Below, piece after piece: positions 1-11,000 of a DNA stretch of 64,000 nt. The notes below the pieces were generated by a model. That model was given only the letters and a program-made list of their open reading frames with translations. It was not told the DNA's origin and searched no databases. Numbering within the stretch: position 1 is the stretch's first letter; every line of letters begins with the position of its first letter. Made by a program: the position numbers and the translations under genes. Origin of the DNA: Oxytricha trifallax (taxonomy: Eukaryota; Ciliophora; Spirotrichea; Sporadotrichida; Oxytrichidae); the NCBI GenBank assembly GCA_000711775.1, contig ARYC01001919.1, positions 1 to 64,000 of the forward strand, in the 5' to 3' direction.

Positions 1-3000
1 AGATTGAACTTGACTTTTACCTTATAGGTAATTTAGAGCTTTTTAGTATTATTCATTGTCAAATGTGACGTTTCCGTCTGGGAGTAAAATAATTTCAGAA
101 TCATCTCTGTAAATTACCTTCTTTTTATTTGTCTAAACTGATTCTGAAGTTTAATACATGTCATTTACATTAGAATAAGCCTATTAAAAGTTCTCAGCTC
201 TTGCTTGAAGTTCTTAATTTTTCATCTTTGAGAAAATAGGCCTTTGTTCTTAATTAAACTTACTCTTATTGTTCGCTTTTAAATTTGAGAAAACATTTCT
301 ATTATATGGTGAATTATTTCCTGTTTAGTATTAACTTTAAAATGTTTGCCCATTCTCTTCATCTGTCCCGAATGAATCCTATGAAACCTTCTATTTTTTT
401 TAATTGAATTAAATTTTGATTTATGTACTATTTCTAGATTAGTCTTCATCTGATATTGAATCGGTGAAACTACTCTCATTACTACCGTGAAATGATTGAA
501 TGGCACTTTTGCTTTATTTATGAAATCCTGATTTCTCAAGCTTCTTTTTTATTAGTAGACCTGATTAAGGCTCATCAAAATCTTCTTCTGCAATAACTCT
601 TGACTATCTTTTTGAAAAATCCAAATCTTTATATAGATCTTTTCCAGAACTTTTATTACTATTTATTCTGGATGAACCCCCTGAACGCTTTCCATTGTTT
701 ATTTTAGAGTTAAGCTTTATTGAATTTTTAGAACTTAAAGGCCCATTAAAGTTAGAAATTTTATTAGTATTTATTTTAAGGCTGACATTCTTTGAGTTGA
801 AATTTATCTATGCTCCCATCAAAGTGCTTCTCCTTTGAAACTAATTATTGACCGCTTTCCCTAGATTTTAGATAAGATTTAGATTTTTATTAGTATTTCT
901 TCTTGTAATATTTGTCTAGTTATTCAGCTTATCATAGTTTTAGAAATTTTTCCTCTAATAATCATCTCCTTACATTGAATCTGCTTCATTTCTTGATCCC
1001 TTCTTCATAGTTGTATCTTAAAGTTTTTGATTCTTTCTTTTATATTTCGCTAGTTCTTTTTCCAGCTTTTCTTGCTCTTTTTCTCTTTTCTTTAAGAAAC
1101 CATCAAATTATTCAAGCCTAACTTTTGTCTACACTTCTTAATCAATTTTTGTACCCTCTGTAACATTTTGTTTTTACTATATTAGACCTGTAGTGTCATA
1201 ATTTATGGGAAACTCAATATTTTTCAAAAATGTTTGAACTTAGGAGTCAACCTTTTAGACAGTCTGCTTTCTCATTTCCTTAAGTTCATCAGTCGAATCA
1301 AGAGCTATGAAGTATTAAAGACTATATTATTCTCTGTTAAGAATCTCTCCATAGTCTTATCCTGGATAGTCTTATAAGACTGAAGTTACTTTCTTTACTT
1401 TAAGATGTTTACGTTATATTTTTCCTCAAGCTGTCGTTTTTGCGCTTCTAAATTGGCAACTAGACCCAATGAAGCTCTTTGTGCATCAATCAATATATCT
1501 CTCTTTATGAAAAACATTACAAATTATGTAATCTTACTTCATGTTTGACTTTTCTTAGCTCTGCTCTTGTAGTATTTAGGAATGAAAAAGTAGCAGTTGA
1601 TGCACTTTATAGTTCTCCTATCTTTTTCCTCAAATTATCTGAATCATCAATTTTAGACTAAAAAGTTAGTATAATATTTTACTTACATTGACTTTAAGTT
1701 TCAAATCATACAGCTCTTATGCACATTTTTCATACTTATCCTTATAGTTCTTCATCATGTCTTTCCTTAAATCCAACATTGCACATAATCTACTGTTCTC
1801 GCTGCCAAGAACCAAGTTTTTAATTTTATCAAAGAAAAGTTTGTTTCTCTCAAGCTGCTAATCTTCACTATCAAGTTTATTATCCTCCTTATATTTGATC
1901 ACGATTTTTGAAATCATTCTCAGCTTCAGTATAAAAACCTCTCTCTGTAAACTATCACAATCTTTCTGAAGTAAATCCTTTAAGTTTTTAGCCTTCTCTG
2001 CTTAATATTCATGATTCTTTATATCATTTTGATATTTCTCTTTTAAAATTAGCTCCTTTTCTTTAAGTAAAGACTCGTAGTTATTCTTTAATTCGTCTCT
2101 TTAGTCTTGCGACTCATATTGAAACTATTCTCTGAGCTTGTTATTTTCTTCGATTCTAGATCTTAATTAGAATTCCAACTCTCTAATTTAGGTGCATAGT
2201 CGCTCTGATACTTTCTTAACTTCTTTCTCGCTATCTGCTCTCAGTTTTTAAACTGACCTTCCTATTTCATTCTGAGCTTCATCGTCAAGAAAAGTTCCAT
2301 AAGTAAAATGAAATAAGAAAAATTTGTTTTTAATAGAATATTTCAAAGTTTATCTTCAATAACACCATCAAAATGTCCCTTTGGATAAGCCTTGATAAAT
2401 GGAGCCCATACTTTTGCAGCATCTTACTCTATAATATACAATGATCCAAAGATTTCATCAAGAGTCAAGTCCATAAGTTTGAAAGCTATATTAAAATGAA
2501 AGACATCAATTTTTAATTACTTTTTGGAGCTAGCTGCTTATATTTCTTGATAGTATCTTCATGATTTTTAATTTTTAAGTCAAGTTCAGCCAACACAGAA
2601 TTGTAATTTTCAGCTACTTATTGCAACTTGATGTTTAGCACATCGCAAACCTTCTCATCCATACCATCCATAAATGAGAAGTATCGCACATTCAAGAAAT
2701 CTCTTCCTTTCATGAGCAACTTGCCACGAATTTGCATTTCACTTAATTCCCTGAGATGATTAACTTCTTTCAAATAGTCCTTTCTGAGAATGTTTGTTAA
2801 GTCTTCTTTTTCTTGAAATTTATCCAGAAGTATATTATACTACACTTCCATTTCCTCCTTGGTTAAACTTGACAAGGCTGTCTTCCTGATATATTAAAAT
2901 GCATTAGAATCTTAAGTTTGCTTCTCTGGAGATTAATTTTTAAGTTCAACATTTGCTTTATGTTGCAAAATCACTTAGAAAGATTGATCAACTCCCTGCG

Positions 3001-3505
3001 CTATGACTTCTACATACTATTAAAATTAGCATCAATTAATTCTTTAAATTATTCTTACTTTCATAAATTGGTAGGTTTACTCATTTAAAGGATTATGCAT
3101 CATTAATTTGTCATTATAATTTTGTGTACTGGGATTAATAATAATGTTTGATACTTGTCTTGTTTAACTGCTTTATTGAGATCCTCTATTTTTACTGGTT
3201 CTTTGAGGACTTTAGCTTTTGTTTTCTTGTTTATTTTACAGTTTTTACAAATGTATTGGATTATACAACATGAAGTCATCTTTAATAATATCTATAAAAT
3301 CTTTGCTAATTTATAGTTAAATATTTTAAAGAAAGTTTGATTTAAATTTATCTAATTAATCTTTAGACAATTTTGTTACTTCTTTGGCTTCATCTTTATC
3401 ATTAATAGTTAATTATAGTCCTAACTATTTGGCTAGTTGAGGATATAAAGTAATCAAATTATCAAATATATAGTCTTTATATGCAAGCAATTCTTTTTCA
3501 TTCAT
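1..3505 (-). CDS. Long coiled-coil protein, 5' portion (runs off left edge)
   Basis: Reading TAA/TAG as Gln, the minus strand is mostly open from an ATG at 3505 (MNEKELLAYKDY...) to the window start. The N-terminal ~60 residues look globular or helical. Then follow long charged heptad-like stretches, such as EKEQEKLEKELAKYK near 1060-1110 and QLRSRIEENNKLREQ near 2150, so a coiled coil is the only domain visible. Two tiny introns fit GT-AG rules and keep frame (1658-1686 and 2486-2520), and one IES fits at 2289-2359. There are a few places, for example near 1500, where I could not close the frame; these may be small IESs or indels. The product is unknown, possibly a cytoskeletal or basal-body type protein, which is inference from composition only. 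The gene is divergent from the + strand MDS at 3744. Confidence 0.7.
1658..1686 (-). other. 29 bp intron
   Basis: GTAAGT…CTTTTTAG on the minus strand. Removal continues the coiled-coil frame (…KLKVN|SKIDDSDN…). Confidence 0.6.
2289..2359. other. IES with TTGA pointer
   Basis: On the minus strand TTGA occurs at both ends of a 71 bp AT-rich interruption (plus-strand TCAA at 2285-2288 and 2356-2359). Removing the IES and one TTGA joins codons in frame (…GVID|DEAQNE…), while reading through gives a TGA. Typical small conventional IES. Confidence 0.6.
2486..2520 (-). other. 35 bp intron
   Basis: GTAATT…ATATAG on the minus strand. Splicing joins AAA A|CT TTC in frame and gives KTFKLMDLTLDEIF. Its size fits ciliate micro-introns. 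Confidence 0.6.
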
Positions 3506-3743
3506 TTCAATATTCTTAAGTATTTAGGGATTTTAATTTTGGATAACTTATTTCAATATTGTAGTTGCTTGTTAAAATTATTTATTAGCTTTATAAACTT
3601 TTGTAATATATTATTGAAGTTATTTTATTACAAGTTAATTCTTATTTTTAATAAACATTGTTTATTCTTACTAGGGTGTTTGATTAAGCGAATTTAGTAA
3701 TAATAAAAAGTTTCAGTATATAATAATTATATAAAAATTTGTC

Positions 3744-3920
3744 ATGTCATCAGCAACTGTGGATGGAAACACTCATTAATAAAATAAATTAACATTTTTT
3801 TGTTGTAGTTTATAATTTTTATTATTTAAAGAACCCAAATCCAATAGTAGTCAAACCCCAATTAAGTTCAAGACCAGATGACTTAGAGCTTATAAGAAAA
3901 AAGTAAGAAGCCCTTGTATT
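3744..3920 (+). CDS. Orphan 5' MDS(s) of an unidentified gene
   Basis: ATG at 3744 opens MSSATVDGNTHQQN. An AT-rich gap of about 60 bp follows (probable IES), then an open, normal-composition stretch at about 3830-3920 whose best frame reads SSRPDDLELIRKKQEAL. The TBE starts immediately after. No continuation is recognisable on the far side of the TBE, where an unrelated kinase segment begins. It may be the first MDS of a gene whose other segments lie elsewhere. The product is not recognised. Confidence 0.45.
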
Positions 3921-4057
3921 AAAAACCCCAAAACCCTTTCAGTAGTTTGATTGAGTTTTTGATTGATAAAAATAACTATTAGTGCATACTTTATTAGGGT
4001 TTTAATAGGGTTTATGTAGGGGTTTAATGTTTAAATATTAGTATTTTAAGTGAGTAT

Positions 4058-5110
4058 ATGCGAGGTTTGGGGTCAGTTTATTACAGTGAGTATATAGATT
4101 TATTGTTTTAGTTGCGATATGGATGTGATGAATATAGTGAATAACTCAAGCCTGTTCTGATTTATACGTCTATAGCAAGGCTACTCCATAAATCTCCAGC
4201 AACTGTGAGGTCTCACTGTCTATTAGGCATTGAATTTAAAGAGATAGCATCTTAATTCTAAGCCTAAGAGACCCTTAAAAATTTAACAGCATCATATCGA
4301 ATATCTTATTAATGATAAGACTCTTAAATACTGGGCTCATTTCTCACTGGCCTAGAGGGCTGTGATGTTTCATCGCCAATTTCCTGAGCTTCACATCTCT
4401 GCTTAATCTATAGCGAACATATATAAAAAGAATGGAATAATCTTACAAGACAGTCAATCGCATTAAGAGAGTGATTGATTTTAATGTTCCATTTTATAAG
4501 GATAATTTAAAATATATATTCGATTAAATCCAGAGGGCTATTACTAATAACATTAAGTTCATACACGCTGATGAGGCAGTATTCACGTTTAATACCTTCA
4601 TATCAAGGTCTTGTTATAAAAGATATAGCAATATTGAAGTATATGATTAAAAGGTTAAGGTTTAAACTCATGCAATACTTGGTGGAATAAGCGAAGATAA
4701 TGGCCTCGAGACTTATGTTATCCACCCTCGCACAATAAAGACCGAATAATACATAAAGTTCTTTTAATTACTCAGAGATAAGTACGCTGACTAAGAGATT
4801 ATTCTGTTTGTAGATAACTTATCTGTCCATAAAACTAAAGACACAAGGAATGAATATGAACGGCTAAATATAACACCTGTATTTAATGTTCCCTACAGTC
4901 CTCAGTTCAATGGAATTGAATTATATTGGGGGTTATTGAAAGGCTGCTACAAGAAACTCCTACTCTATCACTTGATGCATGACTTGAAGATAGATACAGT
5001 TGATTTTATTAAGTGTGCTGCTAAGAGAGTCAGCGATGAGAAGGCTAAAGTATGCGCAAGAGAAGGGAGATTTTGTGTATATAAATAAGTTTTAGATTTA
5101 TAGCGAATGA
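4058..5110 (+). pseudogene. TBE 42-kDa DDE transposase (copy 1, decayed)
   Basis: About 350 codons, from MRGLGSVYYSEYIDLL to …VYINKF. The DD35E triad is recognisable: ADEAVF, then FVDNLSVHKTK, then NGIELYWGLLKG. Compared with copy 2 at 17350, three extra single bases (near 4228, 4438 and 5078) shift the frame, so this copy should not make full-length enzyme. The last one restores the frame relative to the terminal TGA. Known role of the family: transposases proposed to take part in removal of TBEs and other germline DNA in developing Oxytricha. Confidence 0.85.
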
Positions 5111-5119
5111 ATAGGTTCA

Positions 5120-5906
5120 CATATTAAATTTGCCCGTAAAGGGATTTGGCTTCTCTTTCTTTTCTTCCTCTTAAGGCTTGCTTTGCCCATGTTTCTTCTC
5201 TTAATGCCAGCCCCTGCATCTTTGTTCATCTCGTCTGGCTTTTAGAAATCTTTGAAGAGTCTCTTTCTCAATTCATGCTTTACTTGAGACTTTCTCTCTC
5301 TGTTTAATTTGCTGCGCTCTTTCATCAAGTATATAGCAGTACCAGGTTTTTCTATAAAGTTAGAAAGCTAAGCTTACTTGAGATGAAAGGATGCTTTTGA
5401 AGTTCCTATAGCCAGGTCTCGCTGATTTTAATACCTTGCTTCTCTTTTTCTTCAGGAGAGATGCTGTAGCGTTTCTTATGAGCTTCTTAAATAACTTCAT
5501 CTAAGTACTCAGGTATCAGAGTTCCAAGGACACCAAAGAAGAAGTTTCAATCTGGCAACTTATTAGAGAGTTGCAACTTTGATGGAAGGTAGAGAGCAAC
5601 ATCTGGATCACTCATACCATCATCATAGAGGTTTGTTACTGAAATTTCAGGGTAGTTAGGTATCTCTATCATCCTAATTTAATTAGACTTAAAAGCTTTT
5701 TTCTCTTCACTAAGTAAGGCTTTTAAGAATGAGATTTTATTTCCCTCCTAAGTTGGGAAGAACAATCCAACTATAATGGATTTATTATTCTTACTTAAGA
5801 TCTTACCTTGCTATACCAAATATCTATAGAGGTCCTCCTTACTTCGAAATTTTCCAATTAAATCTTGAGAATAAATTCTCTTCATTGCATCATTCATAGA
5901 CTCCAT
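5120..5906 (-). pseudogene. TBE middle ORF (the family's '22-kDa' gene), decayed
   Basis: Minus-strand frame starting MESMNDAMKRIYSQDL at 5906. It continues through a segment that is conserved in copy 2 and ends in a very basic tail (for example KASLKRKKRKRSQ). One TGA interrupts it near 5550, where copy 2 has a sense codon, and a frame change lies near 5430-5450. Its 3' end converges on and overlaps the transposase 3' end. The function of this TBE product is not established; the basic tail suggests nucleic-acid or nuclear contact (inference). Confidence 0.7.
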
Positions 5907-5939
5907 CTTGCTTCCTCTTTCTAGAAATGTTAATGAAAT

Positions 5940-6500
5940 TTAAAATTATGGATATCCATTCTAAACTTACTAAGATTTTACTACTAAATAGGGAGGACCT
6001 ACTGAGGTTAACCTTGAAAAGATATGCGGAGAAGAATTGAAAAACTTGCTCCAAGTTTCACAGATTGATTTCCATTTTTATCAATCTATCTCCATTAAAT
6101 TGCTCCTAATAATGTTTAATTATTTTAGGAGGTCTTCCAAATTATGTTCAAACTTAATTAGGAGTTAAATTTTAAGGTTAAAACTTAATTAGGAGCATAT
6201 TTAATTTAAAAATGTTTAATAACTTTACCTCCACATTAAGTTCAAACTTGATTTGGAGGACCTCCTAGAGAAACAAAACTTCATTAGGAGTATTTTAATT
6301 TACCTAAAACGTATAAAATTCTCATAAAATATGTTATCTTACAATATTTTATGGTTACTTATTTTTCTTACCTCTCAACAAAGTATTTACCAGAGTGTCT
6401 TATACTCTACTATTATAGTATACCTAGGTAGATTTTATCATTATTATAATAAAATATATCAGCAAACTAAATGAGCGCTAACCTGTTATGAAGAGCGGTA
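5940..6500. repeat. TBE internal spacer with inverted repeats
   Basis: AT-rich noncoding stretch between the divergent middle ORF and the kinase ORF. It contains an imperfect inverted repeat: AGGAGGTCTTCCAAATTA near 6128 against TTGATTTGGAGGACCTCC near 6250-6270, with repeated TTCAAACTTRATTWGGAG units in both orientations. It may be the divergent promoter region of the two TBE genes or an old small insertion. Confidence 0.5.
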
Positions 6501-6521
6501 TTGCTTGGATCAAGCCAATAA

Positions 6522-7918
6522 ATGTTACCATTCCAGCAACCAAGAAAAGTAGAGACCAGAGACGCTTGTACTCAGTGGGAGCCTACTTATGACAAATTTG
6601 ACCAGTCTAGCTTTGAGATTTAAATATAAGTTAAGCAAGATGTTATAAAAGAAGCTGTGCAAATTGAGGAGGAGGTTAAACAACCCGCCATAGAGAATTA
6701 ATAAATTCCAGCTAAAGTTGAATATTAATGCAAAGAATGCAATAAAGTTTTCCCTTACAAGTCGACTTACAAAAGACACTTGAGAGATATACACAACGAT
6801 ATGCCAAGGTTATATCTAAAGCATTAAAAGAAAGATGGGAAGTATGTCTGTGAGTTCTGTGAGAAGCCATATTCTCATACTAGAGACCTCAAAGTGCACC
6901 TAAAGAAAAAGCACAATTAAAGTTTTGTCTTTATTCATGAACCTACTGGTAATAAATTCCTCTAAAAGAAAAGATCAAGAAAACCAGTGGAGTCTCTTAG
7001 AGTTGAAGTCTAGAAGTAAGTTAAAATGAAGAAAGCAGTCAAGAACTTTCCAGTCTCTGAGATCAATAAAATAATGGTTAAAATAGAAGCAATGAAGATT
7101 CCCATATTAAAAATTATTGACTTAGATTCTTGCCTAGAAAGCTACCTTACTCTTGAAGATAAAATAGAAAAGAGAGTAATTACTGATGACTAATATGCTT
7201 ACAAGATATATCATTTCAATTACTTCCTTGCTGATGACAAGTTCCAAATGGAATTTGCTAATGAGCATTATGCTCTTTAAAAGGCAAAGTTAAATGAGTG
7301 CAGGCATATCATCTAGCTTGATGCTATTTTACTTGGTAAGATCATGTAGACTTCAGGCTTCCATTACTTGAAATGACTTACAGAGAATTCTTATCTGACA
7401 ATAGATGTCAGAGATAAATTGGCTAGATAGTATAGCAGATAGTTGAGGGGATTGAAGAGCTTCACAAGCTTGGTTATGTTCATAGAGACTTAAAGCCAGA
7501 GAACATCATGATAAACTTTCAGCCTCTTAGAGTTTTTATTATTGACTTCAACAGAGCTCAAAGAGTGCAAGCCTCTGCATAAGGAAATGTATACGGCACT
7601 CCTGGATATTTCCCAGAGAGAGAGGATTGGAGAGATGGAGACACTTAATGGGATATCTGGGCTCTAGCAGTAATAATAATAGAGAGCGACATGCCAAGAA
7701 ACGATTACTTTAGCTGCAGGGGTGAGAGAGATTCTAAGCAGAGAATCAAACAATATCTCGATAAAAATAAAATAAATGGAGGTCTCAGAGAACTTGCATA
7801 CTCAACTATTATCAAGCCAAGCTAAGAGAATTAACAAACAATAGAAACAATCAAACATCAACTAAGAAAGATAAAATTCAGAGAACTGCCCCATGACACT
7901 AAGCTTATGTTTGTGTGA
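6522..7918 (+). pseudogene. TBE 57-kDa zinc-finger/kinase ORF (copy 1)
   Basis: In-frame ATG at 6522, TGA at 7916-7918. Two C2H2 fingers: CKECNKVFPYKSTYKRH and CEFCEKPYSHTRDLKVH. A kinase-like domain follows with HRDLKPENIMI near 7470-7500, DFN in place of DFG, and a GTPGYFPE activation-segment end. The ORF length is not a multiple of three. The frame changes near 7370, just before the kinase catalytic part, so this copy is broken once. This kinase belongs to the transposon and is unrelated to the host CK1-like array that starts about 165 bp downstream. Confidence 0.88.
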
Positions 7919-8082
7919 AATATTTAAAAAACTCTGTTGTTATACTCACTTAAATTACTAACATTTAAACATTAAACCCCTACATAAACCCTATTAAAAC
8001 CCTAATAAAGTATGCACTAATAGTCTACTTTTATCAATAAAAAACTCAATCAAACTACTGAAAGGGTTTTGGGGTTTTGAGT

Positions 8083-11000
8083 GATGGAGATCACAGAGTG
8101 TTCAGATAAACAGAAGTCATTAAAGGTGCAATATTCTTCGCCTCGTATAACAATCTTATGATGAATGATTTGAGCAGAAGAGACGACCTAGAGAGCTTGT
8201 TCCTCACAATGATCTACATTTAAATACAAAAAATAATTTCATTAATTGCGTACTGTTTTATATAAAATCATATTTCCTAGTAAGAGATAAATTTTTTATA
8301 ATCATTCTATATAGGAAAGTATTTTTTTAATCAATTGTTAATTACCTAAAGCCTTATAAATATTTGGTTAAATATTTTTTTATTTATTATTCCGGCTTGC
8401 AAAATATAAACGAGTCAAAAATTTAGTAATTTATCAAATCTCATCATTTTTTATTCTTTATTAAGTAATTGACAATAAATTGTAAATGAAACAAATTATT
8501 ATCTATATTAAATTTTTAAATGCTAAGTGAATGCTTTGATAACTTATATTGTTAAATTTAATTATTCGAATAATTGCAATTAATAGATTCAATTATCAAT
8601 TAATCGATAAATATGAATCTAATATTTAATATTTTGAATTCAATTTAATTTTAGTAGTGAGAAAAAAAAACATAAAAATTGTGATTAGTCATGATGAAGA
8701 CGTATCTGAGTGACGTATCTGATTGAGTTGACGTAGTAATCACTGCTTGTGGAACCAGTTGAAATTTTTAGAGCTGTCTTTAGTTGCATAGCTTGGATGA
8801 CTACCATTTTTCTGTCAGGCTCAGGAAGCCAAAATTCTATATAGAATTAGCGAAAAGTCTAACTGAATAATAGGGGTGCTTTATGAGAATCCTGAACTAG
8901 TGTTTGTGGATAAAACTGCAGTCAAACTCCAATATAGAAGGATCTTCTAAAACTAGGTAGATTTTGCTTAAATCTAGATAGACTTAAGAAGAAAGCTAAT
9001 GGAAGAGTAAGAGTTCAGAGAAGTAAATTAGAGAGAGAAGGCTACTCTAAAAATTTTAACTGGTTTCTACACGAGTGAATACTTCATGTGGCAGTCATGA
9101 AGTAGTAAAAACATACCAATTGTACTTTCACCTATTCTCCTTCCTGACCAAGATGTCAAATCAGATAACTAAATTTAACAGATCTTAAGGATTAACTCGA
9201 TGATAGGAGATGGAGAAAAACGCTGACTCTTCATATCGCTATCCCTAAGCCGGTGTGAGAGAAAGTTACTTATCGTTTGCTTTAATGGTTTTAGTCATCT
9301 TCTTTTGAAGACTAAGCATGATCTTTATTCTGCTCCCTATTTCATAGGAAATTGATTTCAAGCCAGGTAACTCATCATTTGCAGGGAAATCTAGAACCCT
9401 GGGCTAAAGAGTGAATAGCAGGCATTGAACTCTGCATACTGCTTCATAAATGTTGCGCCCAGCAACCCTCTATCTACCCTCGATAGGCCTTAGTGTAGTT
9501 AAAGCTCTATTATTAGGGGAGATTAGTACCTCCACCTAGCAATTAACTTTCTAATTCAACAATAAAATTATAATTGAACTAGACCTTCTAGAAATAAGAT
9601 ATGCCTCATATTAATAGAATTTTTTTTCAAAAATAGTCTGTAAAGAACATTCCTATAAAATTTATAGTTTTTTTTATTTTAACTTAAAATAAAATTTACA
9701 CACTTTGAATTTTTTTTTCTTGAAAAAAATGTGCTTTTTAAATTTAAAGGTTTTTATTATCAATAGATTAGTTCTTAACTAAGCAGTAGGTTTTCCATAT
9801 GAAAAGTCGGTCGAAATTCCTGAAAATATAAACTTACTATAAGCTGCTTAAAAACTTGAGATTGCTATGAATCTCTCTTCAAAAGTTGATTAGTACCTCT
9901 TCAAATAGAATCAAATATTTATTATATTTTAATATTCTATGTTATAATTAGAAAATAGAATTATAATTACATTGAGAAATTGAAGTTTTATATCTTAATT
10001 ATGAAAATATAATTTTACCAAAAACAAATATTTCTAATATTTAATACATTTGATTTTAAATTATTTAAAATTTTGAGAAAAAATCCAAATTTTTAAAATA
10101 TTTTTAAATTCAAATTAAATAAATAATATTCCTTTTAATAAAGGATGGTTTACTTATTTTATTATTGTATAAATACAGAAATACATTTAAATTTGGAAAA
10201 AATATTTATAAATTGATTAATTAAAAATAAAAATCTTGCCTGTTAAAGTTTTCAAATTTAAACTATCTTCGGCAAATTCGATAGAGAATTCAAAATTAGC
10301 TTGGACTTTATTACTGGTGTTGCTATTTTATCTCATTACTGGGCGAAATAACTTGACTTTAATGTGAGACTATAATTTTGTAAATTTAGATGTGTATATT
10401 AAACTCAAGTTAACTGCTCCAGGAATGCGATATAATAGTATTGCCAGTAAAAATGTCCAGCGAATTTAGAATTCTTTATCGAGTGAGACATAGATCATTT
10501 AAATTGGCCAATATTTAAAATAAAACCATATTTAATTTTCCAAATTCAAATGTATTTCTATAATATTGATAAAAATGTAAAAAATTATTTAGTGTAAAAC
10601 TTTATTTATTAAATTTTTTGAGCTGATTAATTATTCCTTTTTTTAAATTTAATTTATTGAGATAATTGCTTATTCTATGATTATATTTTTATTTATAGAA
10701 ATATTTTCTAGGGATAATATTTACACTTAGTTTAAACAATCAAATAAAATTTGTCATTTCTTTGTGAATTTATTATTCTTTTATAAAAAATTCACTTAAA
10801 AATTGAATTTTTCTTTTTAAATCATTTTAATTTATTGGAGTAATAAATTCTTAATAAGATTAAAGTTTATAATATGCTTTTATAAAGCATGCTCTTTTTG
10901 ATTTTAAATATTTTAAATGAACTTTGTTAATAGTTTAAGATAATATGTAATATATATATCTGATTTTGAAAGAAATTTATTAGAATATAAATGTATAGCC

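Larger units (their letters stand above)
3922..8078 (+). mobile_element. TBE: TBE transposon copy 1, near full length (4157 bp)
   Basis: Both ends carry the telomere-like block AAAACCCCAAAACCC, followed by an inverted repeat of about 135 bp (left 3922-4056, right about 7944-8078) that matches with few differences. Inside are the three ORFs known for TBE (telomere-bearing element, Tc1/mariner-like class of Oxytricha): transposase (+), a basic middle ORF (-) and a C2H2 zinc-finger/kinase ORF (+). A clean 3 bp ANT target duplication is not visible. All three ORFs have frame breaks, so the copy is degenerate, but its layout is whole. In the germline such elements are removed during macronuclear development. 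Confidence 0.95.

Noticed and set aside
3922-3936. C4A4 repeats as a chromosome telomere
   Set aside because: Internal, paired with an inverted copy at 8064-8078 and followed by TBE sequence; these are transposon ends.
7470-7800. HRDLKPEN kinase motif as the N-terminal part of kinase A
   Set aside because: It is in frame with the TBE C2H2 fingers, lies inside the TBE inverted repeats and has a non-CK1 sequence; it is the transposon's own ORF.
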